Notes under the pieces: generated by a model
What the model saw: only the letters and a program-made list of their open reading frames with translations
Databases searched by the model: none
What the model was told of the DNA's origin: nothing
Made by a program: the position numbers and the translations under genes
From: Argopecten irradians
Lineage: Eukaryota; Mollusca; Bivalvia; Pectinida; Pectinidae
Direction of reading: 5' to 3'
Assembly (NCBI RefSeq): GCF_041381155.1
Contig: NC_091142.1
Span: 36,009,604 to 36,073,603 of the forward strand
DNA length: 64,000 bases
In this document: positions 35,333 to 49,500 of the stretch, in pieces
Position numbering within the stretch: the stretch's first letter is position 1
Layout of the letters: every line of letters starts with the position of its first letter

Positions 35333-38300
35333 ACAACATAGGTTAATTCGATTATCAAACGCCAGTTTAAATGTGTCAGGGGGAATATCGACCACCGCTA
35401 GGGTATCTTCGACCGTAACATTTCCCCTTGAATTGCTTGTTTTACTTTGTAAAGCCCTGGTCCCTTTCTTGGTTCAGACATTACTTGGTGAAAGCATAAA
35501 TTGTTTGCCTGTTTCATCAGCATTCCAAATCAGATGAGGTTTGCTTTGTATATTCAGCTCCGTAACAACTTAGATCGGCAAATGAGCTGTCATCGACGGG
35601 TTTGTTCAACATTCTGACCCGAGATGTTGATAGCCTCTCTGGTTTACGGGGTACTAATTAAGGGTGCCTTCGTTTCAAACCTCGCAATCAGTCATCCCCT
35701 GGTACATTTTTCTGCAGCGGAATCTGAGCAGATTGGCATAGACGGGCCGTTGTTAATATAAAATGTAGTCTCTATAAACTTATAATTATTGGCTTAATTA
35801 CTTCTTTCGTACTGATTTCAAGAAGTCGTAATATGAACCTGTTGGAAGAAAAAATCATCTGGATTTAAACCACTTGAAAACACTTATTGAATCAATATTT
35901 TTATGCTTGCATAACAAATCCAAAAAGAGACCGCAGCTGTTTGAATTACAGTACCAGATATTTTAAAGGGGAACAACTCTTACAGAATCATATTAGTTCC
36001 TACAGTTCTGTAATTACGTTCTATCGAGTATTGATCACATGATTTGATTTCTCCAAAAAATCATTCCTCTCTAATTCCATTTTCATAAATGGTATATATA
36101 GAGAGAGTATTCCTTTCTTCTTTTATGAATAACAGTTATAGAGAGTGCAGCTCGAACGGGTCTTTGCCGTTCGCAAAGCGAACTCTTGTGATAGAGGTAC
36201 CTCGGTAACGTTAACCTTTCTTATAAACAGGAAACGGAAATCACAACAAGATCAAGTGTTGCGCAAGACCGTAACCAAAGTCACACTCTCCCATTATAAA
36301 AAAAAAACATCAGTGAAACTTATACCTTCAAAAACGATTCTTAACAGAATCTTACATTTACACTTTGTCTTTAATCTTTAATGAACAGCCGTTTAATGTA
36401 ATTATGTGACATTACCGCTTCGGTGTTTCAGCCTGGACACGGAGAATGACCTTGTGATATTTGTAGCCGCAGTCACGTATTTTTGCATCAAGTGAAAGTA
36501 GAAATGTTCTGTTTTTGTTTTTGTTTTTTGTTTTCTTTTTTGTTATTGTTGTATTAAATAACGGTAATTCAGCAAGGCTATGATTCCAATATAAAAATAG
36601 TTTCCTGCCGTAATTCATTGTACACAATTTATGAAACCAGTCGTCTCAATTCAGATTGTCGCCGGGTAAGGGGAGATAACTCTTTTAAATTTATGTCATT
36701 TAAACTACATTTGAATCAATAAAATGAAATAATGAATCATCTGCTTCGCTCTCAAATAGGCTTTGCCTAAAATTATATTTTTCATCGAGTGAGATGGATA
36801 CTCTTATTTTTTTTTCATGGATTTTCATCAGTTTCCACCTCACGAGATGAAGTATTACTGGTATTCATCAAGAAACAAGTTTGTTTTCTCGCTTCCAATT
36901 AAAGAAGACTTTCACTACTAGGTCTACACTACTAGTTATTTTCCTGATAATAATATTACTAATTACGTAACAATCTAATATTTTCACTATCAATGCTGCA
37001 TTCCGATTCGTCAAAAGCGAGTGAAATTATCAAAATTTATATTTTCACTGAAATGAAGTATATTGTTTTTATGTTCACCGTAAAACATTATCTTTCACTG
37101 CGAAAAATGTCATAAAATACATATCAGTTTCATTTTCAGCGTAATTATTTACAACTGTACACGTACATAAGAATGTCTTATTTGCCCGCCACCCTGTTTA
37201 ATACATCTCATGTCCCAATCAGTGTAGAGATCAACAGTAATCGACTGATTACAGATAAAGGTGTTAGCAGGACAGTTGTCAAATGTCGGAAAATCAGAAC
37301 GCTAGTTTATATATAAACTTATAATAGTATTTAGATACAAATGATGTGGTCAAGTGATGAGAATACTTTTGTGTAAGATGAGAAAAACATCAAAGGCATT
37401 TTATGATAAATAGTATATATGTCTCCTATTATATAATTATGTGAATTTCTGACAGATAAGGTATAGTTGTTACAGGAGATGTGTCTTTACACGACGTAAG
37501 TGTGAGTGAGCTGTGCGTGTTTTTATTGTTTTTTGTTTGCACTGTGATCTTTTTGCATCAACGATGAACCATATGGTCCAAAATAATACAGCAGTGAACT
37601 CAGATGCATGCATTGATCATAGGGCTTTATTTTTCTCTAAACACTCAGTATTTGAATTTGTACAAAAACTTGTCATAGCATTAAACGACTGTGGGGAGTA
37701 TATCGTACACAACCCAAAAACTAGAGTCTAAAAGTACAAAATACCGGAGTCCGGATTACGACAGAATGCTGTTGGGAATACCTAAAACCAGACATTTAGT
37801 CGTCCACCGTATGAACTATAAGGTTGTATTTCCCTAACTTTGACATTTATAACAAGTTCCATTCCTTGATGAAGGAATGGAGATAATTAAGATTCCAGGT
37901 CAATCTTAAAATGTAGGTCACAGTGACTTACAATGTATATCGGGGGTGCCCTGTTTTGATACGCGATGTCAAGTCTTCTTATCTAAATGGATCCGTACAC
38001 CAAATACAAGTGATAGAGCCTGGAAGACTAACAAATGTACATGTACGGACGGAATGAAAGACAGACAGACGGAGGAACATGTTGGAATGTGGCAGACAAA
38101 CTAGGCAGCTGGTATGTTTATCGTCACCAAAACAAAATAGATTATTTTGGTTAAGAGTCAGATTTATTACGTAGCAAGACATGCTGTATAGCCTTCAAAT
38201 AAATGATGAGGATCTCGGTACACGTGCACTAAGAAACATAATGTACCTATACTGTATATAAAACAAGTATCCCACAGACACATCTACTGACCGGTGCTAC

Positions 38301-41300
38301 GCTTGGAAGGCGGGCAAAGGGAAACACTGATTTATGATTTGAATAAAAATGGTCTTCACCGGGCTGTGAATGCCACAAGCTTACTGTACAATTTGATCTC
38401 ATTTCACTACCTACCCATTTCCAACTCTCTCCTCAATAGACAATCTGTCATAAATAAACTTGATATTATGATTTTCTCTCGTTTTATGTAGAACCAACTG
38501 ATCTAGTAGATGACGTGTGCCATTTTACGATATTAAAAATGATAAAGACGTGAGTGACCAGTAACCAGGCATTTATCATTGGGGTCCATGAACGTACGAA
38601 GTCGGCGAAAAATGTTTCACCGATTGACATCAGTATTAAATACCCCTTATATATCAGTCTCCTAATATTTCATAGAACCTTCTCTATAACGCGAATCGAA
38701 TCCATGTTTTAAGACATTACTGTTATCCATATATTATACTTACATCAGTTACATTTATATATATGATACGAGATATCAATGTGGGGTCATATAGTTCATA
38801 AGGTATAAATATAGGCTAATTATTTTATTAATAATTTTCATTTAAAAATTTACTTTATCAGCCATTAAATGAAAAAAATAGCGTCGCTATTTGAATCGTC
38901 GCTTCTCATTGGCTGAAATAACGGAGATATGATTTCATAGAAAACAAAAGTTGAATAAATGAGCTGTTGTAAATTGAATTATATCAAGGATTATTGTTCA
39001 ATGCATGTTTTTATGCTATGGAGATGAGTGAGTGTGTAATCTCATCATAAGCCGCTTCACTACACTCAGATACAGCTATATAAACAAAATCTTTTCAGCT
39101 TAATCCTTAGTAGGCAATGAATCAGTCAGCCATATACACCAGGGAGTGTCTATTGTCTTTCAATATCTTTATCTGTCTGGAAAATTAAGTTAGGGATGTC
39201 TTAAAGTGAAGAGAGGGTGATTGGTACTATTCATGCGTTGCGTCTTACAGCCTACGACAATGGTAAATTCCGACTGAGAAAGTGTTACGCTACAACTTGC
39301 ATACCTCGATGTAAAGGTTTCAGATATCCCCTGTGATATCGGTGATGAAAACAACGGCACACTATAGCCAGTTACGGTATGATACACGTAACAGATATCG
39401 ACTAATTGAGTTGATAATGATACATGCTAATGATTAACTGACCATAAAGTACGAAAGGGTAAATTGTACTTTTCGTGTGATACACGGTCAGATAGTGTTT
39501 ATAAATTACGAAACTGACCATTCGCCAGTTACTCGAGTAATGGTCATTTCAGACTTGCCATAGGCTACTGGACGCTGATCAGAGAAGGACTTAAAGCTTA
39601 TTTAATTATGTGGACATGTTTCTGTGTGGTTAGGCAGCGCCATACATTGCCTCTTGGCGCTTGTTTACAGAAATATGTGCGTAATAATAAGGGGCGTATA
39701 TCTCTACAAATTATTAATAACGAGTTTTCAATTTTCTCTCACACATTGCAATAATAATCTTTAAGAAAACAGTGTCAGATATATTCACGGAAATATCAGT
39801 TTGATAATTATGACTAATGCATGATACAAACATTTAAACCGGTATTTTTCTTAGGATGTACTTATATACATGTACATGTATTATTATAATACAGAGTTAT
39901 CTCCCTTTACGTATTTTGCGTCGTAACATACATGTATACAAACAAAGCTATACGTATATCCAGGGTATCATTTCTTTCTCGTAAAAAGCATTTTCATTGG
40001 CTCAGAAATTCAAGTGATCAATCTATACAAAAAACATTACAGTTTGTAACGTCATTTCTGACTTAACGGCGTATTTTTTAATCAGCTAGATTTAATAAGA
40101 TCATTCATGTTTTTAAAGCTATAACACAAAAATCATAGGCTATAATGAATAAACTGTTAATGGATCATGGTGCCAGTGATTCTTAATTTTGGTGTAATAT
40201 CTCCATACCATAGCCAGAAAATGTAAATCAAACTACTTTATCTAAACAGTATAGATTAAAGCTATTCCTTATAATCAAATTTATTACAAGCAGTCTTTTG
40301 AAATTAGAAATTCTTTGAGGAATTAATTTGAAATAATTGCCTGTAATATCAGCGAATCAGAAGCGATGTCACAAATGGCGACGTCATTTTACGTGATATG
40401 ATATCAAAATAAACCAAAATGTCTGTTACAGCCAAGTAAAGTTTTCCTATAGTGGGTTGATGTTGACCCTGATACTGCGTCCCAATTAGTGAACAATGAA
40501 ATAAGTAAACTGGTTTTTTTCGCATTATTGTGCTGGATATATATTTATACTTATCTAATTGTAACATACATTGGCAGTCTTTTTATTTTACTTTACTTTT
40601 ATATTTCACAGATTCAGATATTTGCATATACTGACACCCTACACTGATTACATGTTATTGATCATGATTAGCCCGTTTTATGGTCCCCTGACTCGAGCGT
40701 GGACGGCAGACACATTTAACAAAGCGTGTCAGCATGCTCTCTTTTTATAGTATAGGTCTGTAACATAGGACGGATATGTGATAATACGTCGGTTAACATA
40801 ATTCACTAATGATATTTATTATGTTAAAATAATAAATATTTTTTCAGAAATTTCGACGGGACAGGTAATGGAACGGTCCATACAAAATCCCTCGTGAGAT
40901 TCGATGATGTCATAACAAGAGAGCGTTAACAAACGAGGTCGCATGGTTACACTGACCGACATCATATAATGTACTGTTTTACGACCGATCGGCATGTACG
41001 ATCATTCAGGGCCAAACTGTCATCTCAAAAATGCAGGAACAAAATGGTCAAACTTAAAAAAAAAAAAAAAAAACAGTTGAAATAATAACGCATACCTTCT
41101 AAGGACATTAAAAGTGTTGTAAGTAGTATGTTTTTTAAATTCTATAACTTATCAATGTGACAAGCGACATCGCAGATGTAAATACTTAAATTATTCTTTA
41201 CGAGTAATTTTGTCAACATGAATTGTATATTCTGTGGTAACAGGTAGAGTTATGTGTGCCGTTAATAGGCTAATGTTAAACCTGTGGAGACTTTTAGCCA

Positions 41301-44300
41301 AGACTGTGATCTTGTGACAAGTTTGTCTTCTTTTCTATACCTTTATAGACTTTTAAATGTACTACATACAAATTTACCATAATTAATTATATACATCATG
41401 TCAATTCAAAATATGATTGAATTAAAACGAATTAAAACAATGACAAAAATACATTTTTTTTTATTTTATTAATTATTATTTTTATTTATTCTAGAAGCTA
41501 GAACACATATGAAATTATTGTGAAAGACATCAATTCAAAACATGTGTGACCGGTCATCTCAATTTTGACCAGTTTGAGTTATTCTATAAAAATATCACTT
41601 TTCAATTTCCCTTGAGTGGTCTCTAAATACAGACTGAACGGTATTATTATTTCTTCAGTTATGTTTTGAAAACAACCAGGTTTGATAAATTAAGCTGTGA
41701 AAACCAAACAAATAGACATAAAAAAACATGTAAGATGCCTTGTAAACATTTGTTACAACACATTATTTCTGGTCTATACAATTATTGTCTGTTATGATGG
41801 AAACATGTCTGCAGAAATCAGTTTACAATCACAAATAACACTGTAAATATATGAAATAAAACCATACACAACAACTTGATTTCTTGAACGTATGTACATT
41901 GTATTCATTTCACTGCACTGTAGATGTTAATATAATGATTTTTAGCATTATTTGTAAACATCATTTTTAGCTCTTATTTCTATTTGTAAAATTGAAAATC
42001 TATACATTGTATTGTATTTTAATGTTTAACGTGATGGCAATGTTTGGTGATGAATACCATATTAAATGCCCTTCCTGATTCTTTAGTACGAAAATTGCGG
42101 CACAGATAACTTTAAGATTGACTTCTAACGTTTCACATTTTTATACTTTTATACATTAATTTGTCAAAATATCTTTAAATTCTAATATTGGTTGATAATT
42201 TTCTAATGATTCATTTTTTAAGAAGAACTAAGGACAATGTATAGGCTTTGTCCTCACGATGTCATTTAAAGACCAATATTTAGCAATTAAGGTTTCAGTT
42301 ATCTGTGACGTCTCTGATAGAATTCTAAATGAATATTTACACTATCGTAGATCTAATATTATATCCATTCATATTATCTATTCACTGCAAATGAAAAAAT
42401 GACCATTTCCATTCTTCTTTTAAATATCAAATATTTATTACTGTACAACAACTCAACTTTAAACAAGCCGATTACCTATTAAGAATATGTAAGTAAGTAA
42501 GGTACATCTATAAAAAAAAAAATTCTTCAATAATGACCTCTCCGATAAATAGCGCACAATGTTCAATTTTAACAAAAAAAATCACATTTGAATAATTTAT
42601 GTTCACTTAAGAATACTAGTCATGTTAACCACAATTACAACAGTAAAGTATGTAAGCATTGCATTCTAGAAGTTGTCAACATTTGATATGCAACAATTTA
42701 CATTGTTTATATTACTTAATGTCAACTATTAAAATTTGGAGACAAAAATAAAAGCCAAAATCGTATGGGCAAAAGTTGTAAGTTTCGGTCAATCAATTCA
42801 ATCAATTCCCCTCTACGCTGCTATAACTGAATATTCAATACCTCTTTCTTGCTGCTGTTATGGATATATAACGATACAGTTCGCGTGCCCCCTGGAGTAT
42901 CCTGGATGATGTCACTGTATTTAGTATTCCAATAACTGTAGTCGTCCCATTTCATGAAAAAAAACATTTTGTGCTATACTTTGAACCAAGTAATATTTCA
43001 ACTAAATTCTCAATAGTAAACAATAGCAAACTCATATTAAACCGGTCACTATGGTCACTAGGGGTCAACAGGACATCTGCCGCATTCCTGTGTACCGTAA
43101 CGCCATCATACTAACTGTACGGACAGCTGTCAGGTGTTATCGCCCTTTATCTGTAACTTCTGTCAAGTGTTACGATAGAACTGCTGACTTACACCATTTG
43201 TTAGTAGTCCTAAAACCTGTGACAATTTTCCTGTACAGTGCGGGAGTTATTTTGAACTATGATAAAAATAATGAAAGTTCTTTCATGATTTTGTTTCTAC
43301 AGTAGAATAGATTGAACTATAAATGGTGTTTCAATTTCAACAAATTTTTATTTCAAATAAATTGAAATGGGATCACACAGCAGGCAGTGTCTACGTAAGT
43401 TCTCTCCCTGGTAACAAAATGTATATATACAAATGACATGAAAGAGTATTTGAAAGCATTTGAAAGTATATGTTTCAGAAGTCATGACAGTATATGAAAT
43501 ATTATTAATGAGTTTACAGATAGTAATTTAGTTTTTCAAAAAGTATAATTTATAAAGAAATGAGAATGCAGCAGCCATGAAGAAATTACCTTCACCCACC
43601 AGATACAGGCAAGAAAGTCGATGTGGCTAATAAGCCGATGGTGTTTCTGAAATATATCCAATGGTAAAATTTAGGTATGCATGGATATCGCATCGTACAA
43701 ATGCCCATGCAAGATATTAAGTTTAAATAAATTTAAGTTTGTTACTTTATGGAAATGACAATCTGGCTATGAAATTAAATTATTTCTTTGAATTTGTGCA
43801 GTCATGCATTAAGTCCAACAGAATATTTTGAATATAATATTTAAGGATTAACTTGTATTCATATGTTTATATTATGGAGAAATAACACAAAAGATGTTAA
43901 TGTATTCTGCATACAGCGAGAACACTCAGTTTTGTTATAATCTAATTTATTAAGTTAATTTCATCAAAATTCAATTCCGAATTTATTTTAGCACATATTT
44001 TTTCTATGAAATTGTTACAGTGTTATATAGCCAGTTAATTGTAAGACAATTAATATATTCATTACAAGCAAACTTGAATTATAATTGAATATCTTTTTCA
44101 TACACAGATTCAATTGCATTCTCCAGTCTTCCCTCCCTAAATACATGTACGTATAAATTGTAAAAACCTGTGCCGTATGCTAATGTTTCGTACAGACAAA
44201 GAAATATGTTTAAAGTTTGACAAAGTTGTATTTTTCGTTAACTTTTCGTTATAATCTAATATATCATATCCAAATATATTTTGTATAATTTAAACAATTG

Positions 44301-46400
44301 ACTATATCTATTTGAAGATTTAGGTAATACGGTATCAAATTTTAAAGGTTGTTTGATAATATATTTGTATTTGCAACATATTTTTCGCTTTCACTTTTGT
44401 TTTTTAATTTTATCTGATTTTCTCATTTCCACATATGCCTTTTGTACACAATATTCTGAAATGAATAATTAAACTTGAATCAGATTTGAACTTTAGGATA
44501 AAGATTAATAAAAGTTTTAAACATGTTTCAAAATCCTATTTCTTTGTTGTTTATACTTGAAGATACTTTTGTAAATAATTGTACGGACAAAGAAACAAAA
44601 TAAAAGAAAGCTTATATTAAAATTGAAATTACCAACAAACCATAATAATCTAATTCATAATTTCACAACTCTAGTTATTTTTTTTTTTATTTTCAATACT
44701 TTTACGAAGAATATATTCATCATTGTCAGTTATTTTCTAAATTTTGTGGAAGATGTAAATCGGTAAAACATTCTATTGCTTAAAATGATTATATTTTTTC
44801 TAGCCTTCATATAATTATAGAGAATTTTCTATGCATATTTATATAGATTTGATTAAATATAACCATACATTGTTTCAATGTAGGTACAGAAAAAATAAAT
44901 TCATTTTCCAAAGTATTCAATGTATAAGCTTATAATCAATGTATGCATTTTGGTTACTTTCCGTAAATGTCAAGCCCTAACTACATTCGGAGGTATTATG
45001 TGTATTAGTACATGATTTATCGTTCCGAGGTGATTACGGAACTCTGCATTCCTCACTGACAACATGTAAACTGAGTATTAGCGAGATTTGACGGTACGGT
45101 GACAGTCACTGTGATGGCTGAGTGTCTGGATGTGGGTCAGTGTGTTTCGGTCTGGGGCAGACATTGTCGGCTCGAACTTTTCCTTCTTCATTCAAAACTA
45201 TAATTTAATCGCCATTCATTCAAATGGCCTAAAGTGTCAGTGTGTACACACGATCGCACTGATTCAATAAAAGGAGCAGTTCTAGAAACATCTCCTAGGA
45301 TAATAAATGTCATTACATCCACGTCACAATGAGTAGAAATTAAAGAAATTGTTATGTATTTCTTTTTATTTAAAATATTTTGACGACTCTTGAATCGCTG
45401 ATGATCTATAAAAATGATAAAACAAATTTAAGGCGGTTTATACCACAACGCTTAACTAGCCGTGCGCGTATTGTTGAATTGTTTCTTAAAGATTAATGTT
45501 GTCCATTATGTATTATCAGTCATACCTAATAGTGAGAGGTAACGTAAGATAATAAAAACTGAGTATCTTCGCGTCAATTGTTTTTTCTTCAATTGCCTTT
45601 TATTTCTGCTTTCACGGAAACATTTATTTTCATTTAACGGGAAACGTCGACCGATAACGCAAAACGTCAACCAGAAATGTAGCTCTGACATTTATGATAA
45701 CATGTAAAATAACACGACCAACCATCTAAGTCGTCTAAAAATCGTTAAACCTATGTTCACTTAACCTGCTCGTCTTTAGCCAGTCTGACCACAGTCCAGC
45801 GCCCGAGGGAATCCGAGTCCTGTCGGCGTTTGTCATCAGTGCCCTCTGACATAAGTGTTACGAAGAGGACTGATACACATAAATTGGGTTCCCTGAGGCA
45901 CTGAGCTCTCGTTATATTGCATGCATTGTTTGAATTTTTGAAACTAAAAATGAATTTACTTTTGCAATAAGAAATTAAGATATACACAATTTGTATAAAT
46001 AGGTTTGTATATTATAAAGTGATTCGATATTGCTTTCACAGAAAATGTAATGATCAAAATATTTACAAACAATAATTCGCATGTAGTGATTAAGAGAGAA
46101 ATTAGATTCAAAGTTTTTGTTACTAGTGTTTTATAATGTTGTTATATCAAATTCAGGTAACGCTTTTGATTAACTTTCATTTGCTTTTAAATGATACCGG
46201 TATTTCAAAGTTGAAAAATCGTATTTTTCCATCGCTTTTTCAAAGAATCGGTGTGGCCGTTCACAGAACTCTTTGTTCTTTGTTAGTTTTATTTTTTTGT
46301 TCACTGAGAATACTTTACTCACATCCATTTGACCTCAAAAGACAAGAGCTGTTTGCTGGACAAACAAAAATAAATTGAATATAAAATGGGAACATTTTCT
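35329..46400. other. Large intergenic region, no supported gene
   Basis: About 11 kb upstream of the monooxygenase gene. AT-rich, with only short open frames lacking splice partners. It includes an A18 run at 41056-41073, a GGGGAGATAACTCTT motif at 36670 and its inverted form GAGTTATCTCCCTT at 39893. Both resemble ends of dispersed mollusc repeats. Distal regulatory elements could be present but cannot be identified by reading. Confidence 0.4.
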
Positions 46401-46525
46401 TTGTTACTTATACAGCGGCAAGTACAATCAGCTGTGAGACCGGACAAGCGGTTGCTCCCCTACTTACACGCATGCGTGGTTTTAACAGCTGACTCCCTCT
46501 GTTGCTGTATTATGTTTTGGCTGAA

Positions 46526-46533
46526 TATATAAG
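46526..46533 (+). promoter_or_regulatory. TATA box of the FMO gene
   Basis: TATATAAG lies 61 bp before the ATG, with GC-richer sequence between (GGACCGGACTGTCAGTCGG). Initiation about 30 bp downstream would give a ~35-nt 5'UTR. No other promoter motif is claimed. Confidence 0.55.
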
Positions 46534-46593
46534 TGACCAGCCGGACCGGACTGTCAGTCGGTCGCACGCTACATCGACAGCCAGCCGAACAAA

Positions 46594-49500
46594 ATGAAAA
46601 CAATCGCCATCATTGGGGCTGGTTGTAGCGGACTGACGGCCATCAAGTGCTGTCTGGATGAAGACCTGACTCCCGTTTGTTTTGAACGGGAAAATGACAT
46701 TGGAGGATTATGGAATTACAAAGAAAACCCCAAAGTCGGGACTGGAAGTGTGTATCGTTCCTGTGTAATGAACACTAGTAAGGAAATGATGGCTTTCAGC
46801 GACTTCCCACCACCTGAAGATTTCCCAGTTTTCCTTCCACACAGATACGTTAATAAATATTTCCAACTTTACGCTGAAAATTTCGATTTACGGAAGCATA
46901 TAAAATTCCGTACGGAAGTCACTCGAGTTGTTCCGTCTCCGGACTACGAACAATCCGGGTGCTGGGATGTGACATACTGCTCTTGTTCAGGACCGGACAC
47001 TGAGAAAATTACCCAAAGATTCGACGGGATCTTGATTTGTACTGGACACCATACCTTTCCAATGATTCCGGAGTTTGAGGGAAAGGACCAGTTCCATGGT
47101 CAGACAATGCATACGCATAGTTATCGCTCCAACAGGGATCTGGCTGACAAGAAGGTTCTCGTTGTCGGTAAGTGTGATTTAAGTATTAATAGGGTGTTGT
47201 TGTTCTGCTTTATCAATATCTGCATGATTTACATAATTATGTTATTGTAAAATCTTACAACCCCGTATATGAATTTAGTCCTGTGCAATTTCACTAACAT
47301 TGTGTTTAATAGGCATGAGTGTGTTTTTATATGTTCGTTTTCCTCATATTCCAATGCATGGCCAGATAGATGTACATTTTACAATGTATGATTCAGAACT
47401 GTAAAATCGCACTATTCATCTTACATTTGATTACGGTCGGTGGTTTACCCCTTTACTACGTAACACAGTTTTTGGGACTCTGACGCTACTACTTTAACAG
47501 CTCTGAACGCGAAATTCCATAATGCATAACTACAAAATATTATACATGTTCTATATATCCAATTCCAAGCTTTTAAATACGTATTCTATAGTTTTTCTCA
47601 TTGTATAATATATAGCTTCTACACATGCAACCAATTTTTTTTATTATATTTTGTATGACAAACCAACTTACCAAATGCATGTACTATAGATTGTTTAATG
47701 CTTTAGAATGTGTACTGTCTTTGTGTTGTTGGACGTTAAATGCATGCACAAAATGTCTACCTAATCTCCAATATGCTGTTGTATAAGCGAGTATAGGAAA
47801 CTAACTACTCCCATACAAAACGGCATGGATCCTTACATAAGCATACGTACAAACCGTTATTACTTTTATTGAGATGTTCTGTAGTTTCATACGGGTTTAG
47901 TATGTCGAAATAAAAATAAAAGGGAGTGATGTAGGTAGTTTTAAGAAACATTTTCAGGTAAATATCACATATGGATCTTAGTACTAGGTTAATCACACCC
48001 TCGATACTCCGTCACTATCACTGTCATCGTAATCACAGGGGTTCGAGTTATCTAATAAAGATGTCCCATCGCCGACCGAGTAAAACGATACTCATCATTG
48101 GAACAATAACTTGTGTTTAATCGTGTATATATATTTTAATTAAAACAGAAATAATAAAATAATTCATTTTTCTTTTGGTGCATGTGCAATCAGTACTTTA
48201 TTCTATATATGACATAATGTAATTGAGTTTTTCGGACACAATTAATTATTTTGAATATTGTTATCTTGAAGTGAAATAAGAAGCTCAACCCTTTCAATGG
48301 TGGTAATGATGTAAAGTAAGTAGCTTTTGTAACCGAAGAAAAACACATTTCGCCTGCGCTTGTTTTTGATAGAGAAAAATACCATTCGTCAACACCGGAG
48401 CATGGTATTAATTTCTGAAAAAATCATTATTGCTTAAAGCGTCCAACACTTTTCAGATGTCAAAACGAAGGTAACCGCTTGTAAAAGTATAGGTTTTTTA
48501 AAATTTGGGTGTTGGCTATCATGGCTTTGCTTAGAAAGTTTCGTTTTGAATTGTAAATTTATCGCTTTATACATATTCATTATTTCTGAATAATAATTAT
48601 ATTCATTTCTAAGCTAAGGCCATCGGTTCTGAGATAAGATGGATGGTATAATTCATCAATTTTTAGTGTATTGTTCGAGTTTGTTTTAGTTCACTTTAAA
48701 TTGTGTCAATGTTCCACATTGAAAATTAAAAAAAAATGAAAATAATAAAGACACTGTAACAAAAACAATATGTGGGATCTTCTTCTGTTTTATGTTTTAA
48801 AGACCTTTTGAAAACCGTTTACAATTCTGGTTACGAAACGTGTGGAACATTGATTTAAATGTCATTTAAGATATGAAGACGGTAAAAAATTATTGACTGT
48901 CGGAACGGAGTTTTTCTCGAAATTGAAATTTGACTTTATTTCGTTTTCTTTAAAATACTTTGCAAGTACATCTGCACTGCAATATAAATATCATCGCCAG
49001 TGAAAATGATCCCACTGTGAAAAGTAACTATAATACATTGAAAACCGAAATTAACCCAAATCATGTATTGTAATTGGATTCACCGTAGACGGTTGTTTTC
49101 GCGGAGATGATATTTAAGCAATTTCGTCCAAATTAGGTCCGCGAAAAATGATAAATTGTTGAACGATATCTACCTTGAAACCAAAATCGCGAAAATTCTA
49201 AATCAATAATATATGATTTTCTCGTTTTTAGATCAAATCGCGAAAGTTTTTGTCGCGAAAATAACCGGCAATGCGGTATTAAATTTTATGAACAGAATGC
49301 TGAACATGCGTTTAAGTACTCGCTATTGTAATGCATGTCATCACAGTGTAGGATCATGCCACTATTAATCACCAGCCACATGGTAAAGTCATGTGTTTAT
49401 TTTACAAGACATTTATAACTTGAATAACACAAACTGTTATACAGGACCACATTTGTTTGTACTGTAAATAACCCACATGGGATGAGGAAATGGACATCCA

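Noticed and set aside
46136-46378. Open frame of 80 residues just upstream of the FMO gene
   Set aside because: It precedes the TATA box, has no recognisable features and no splice connection to the FMO exons.
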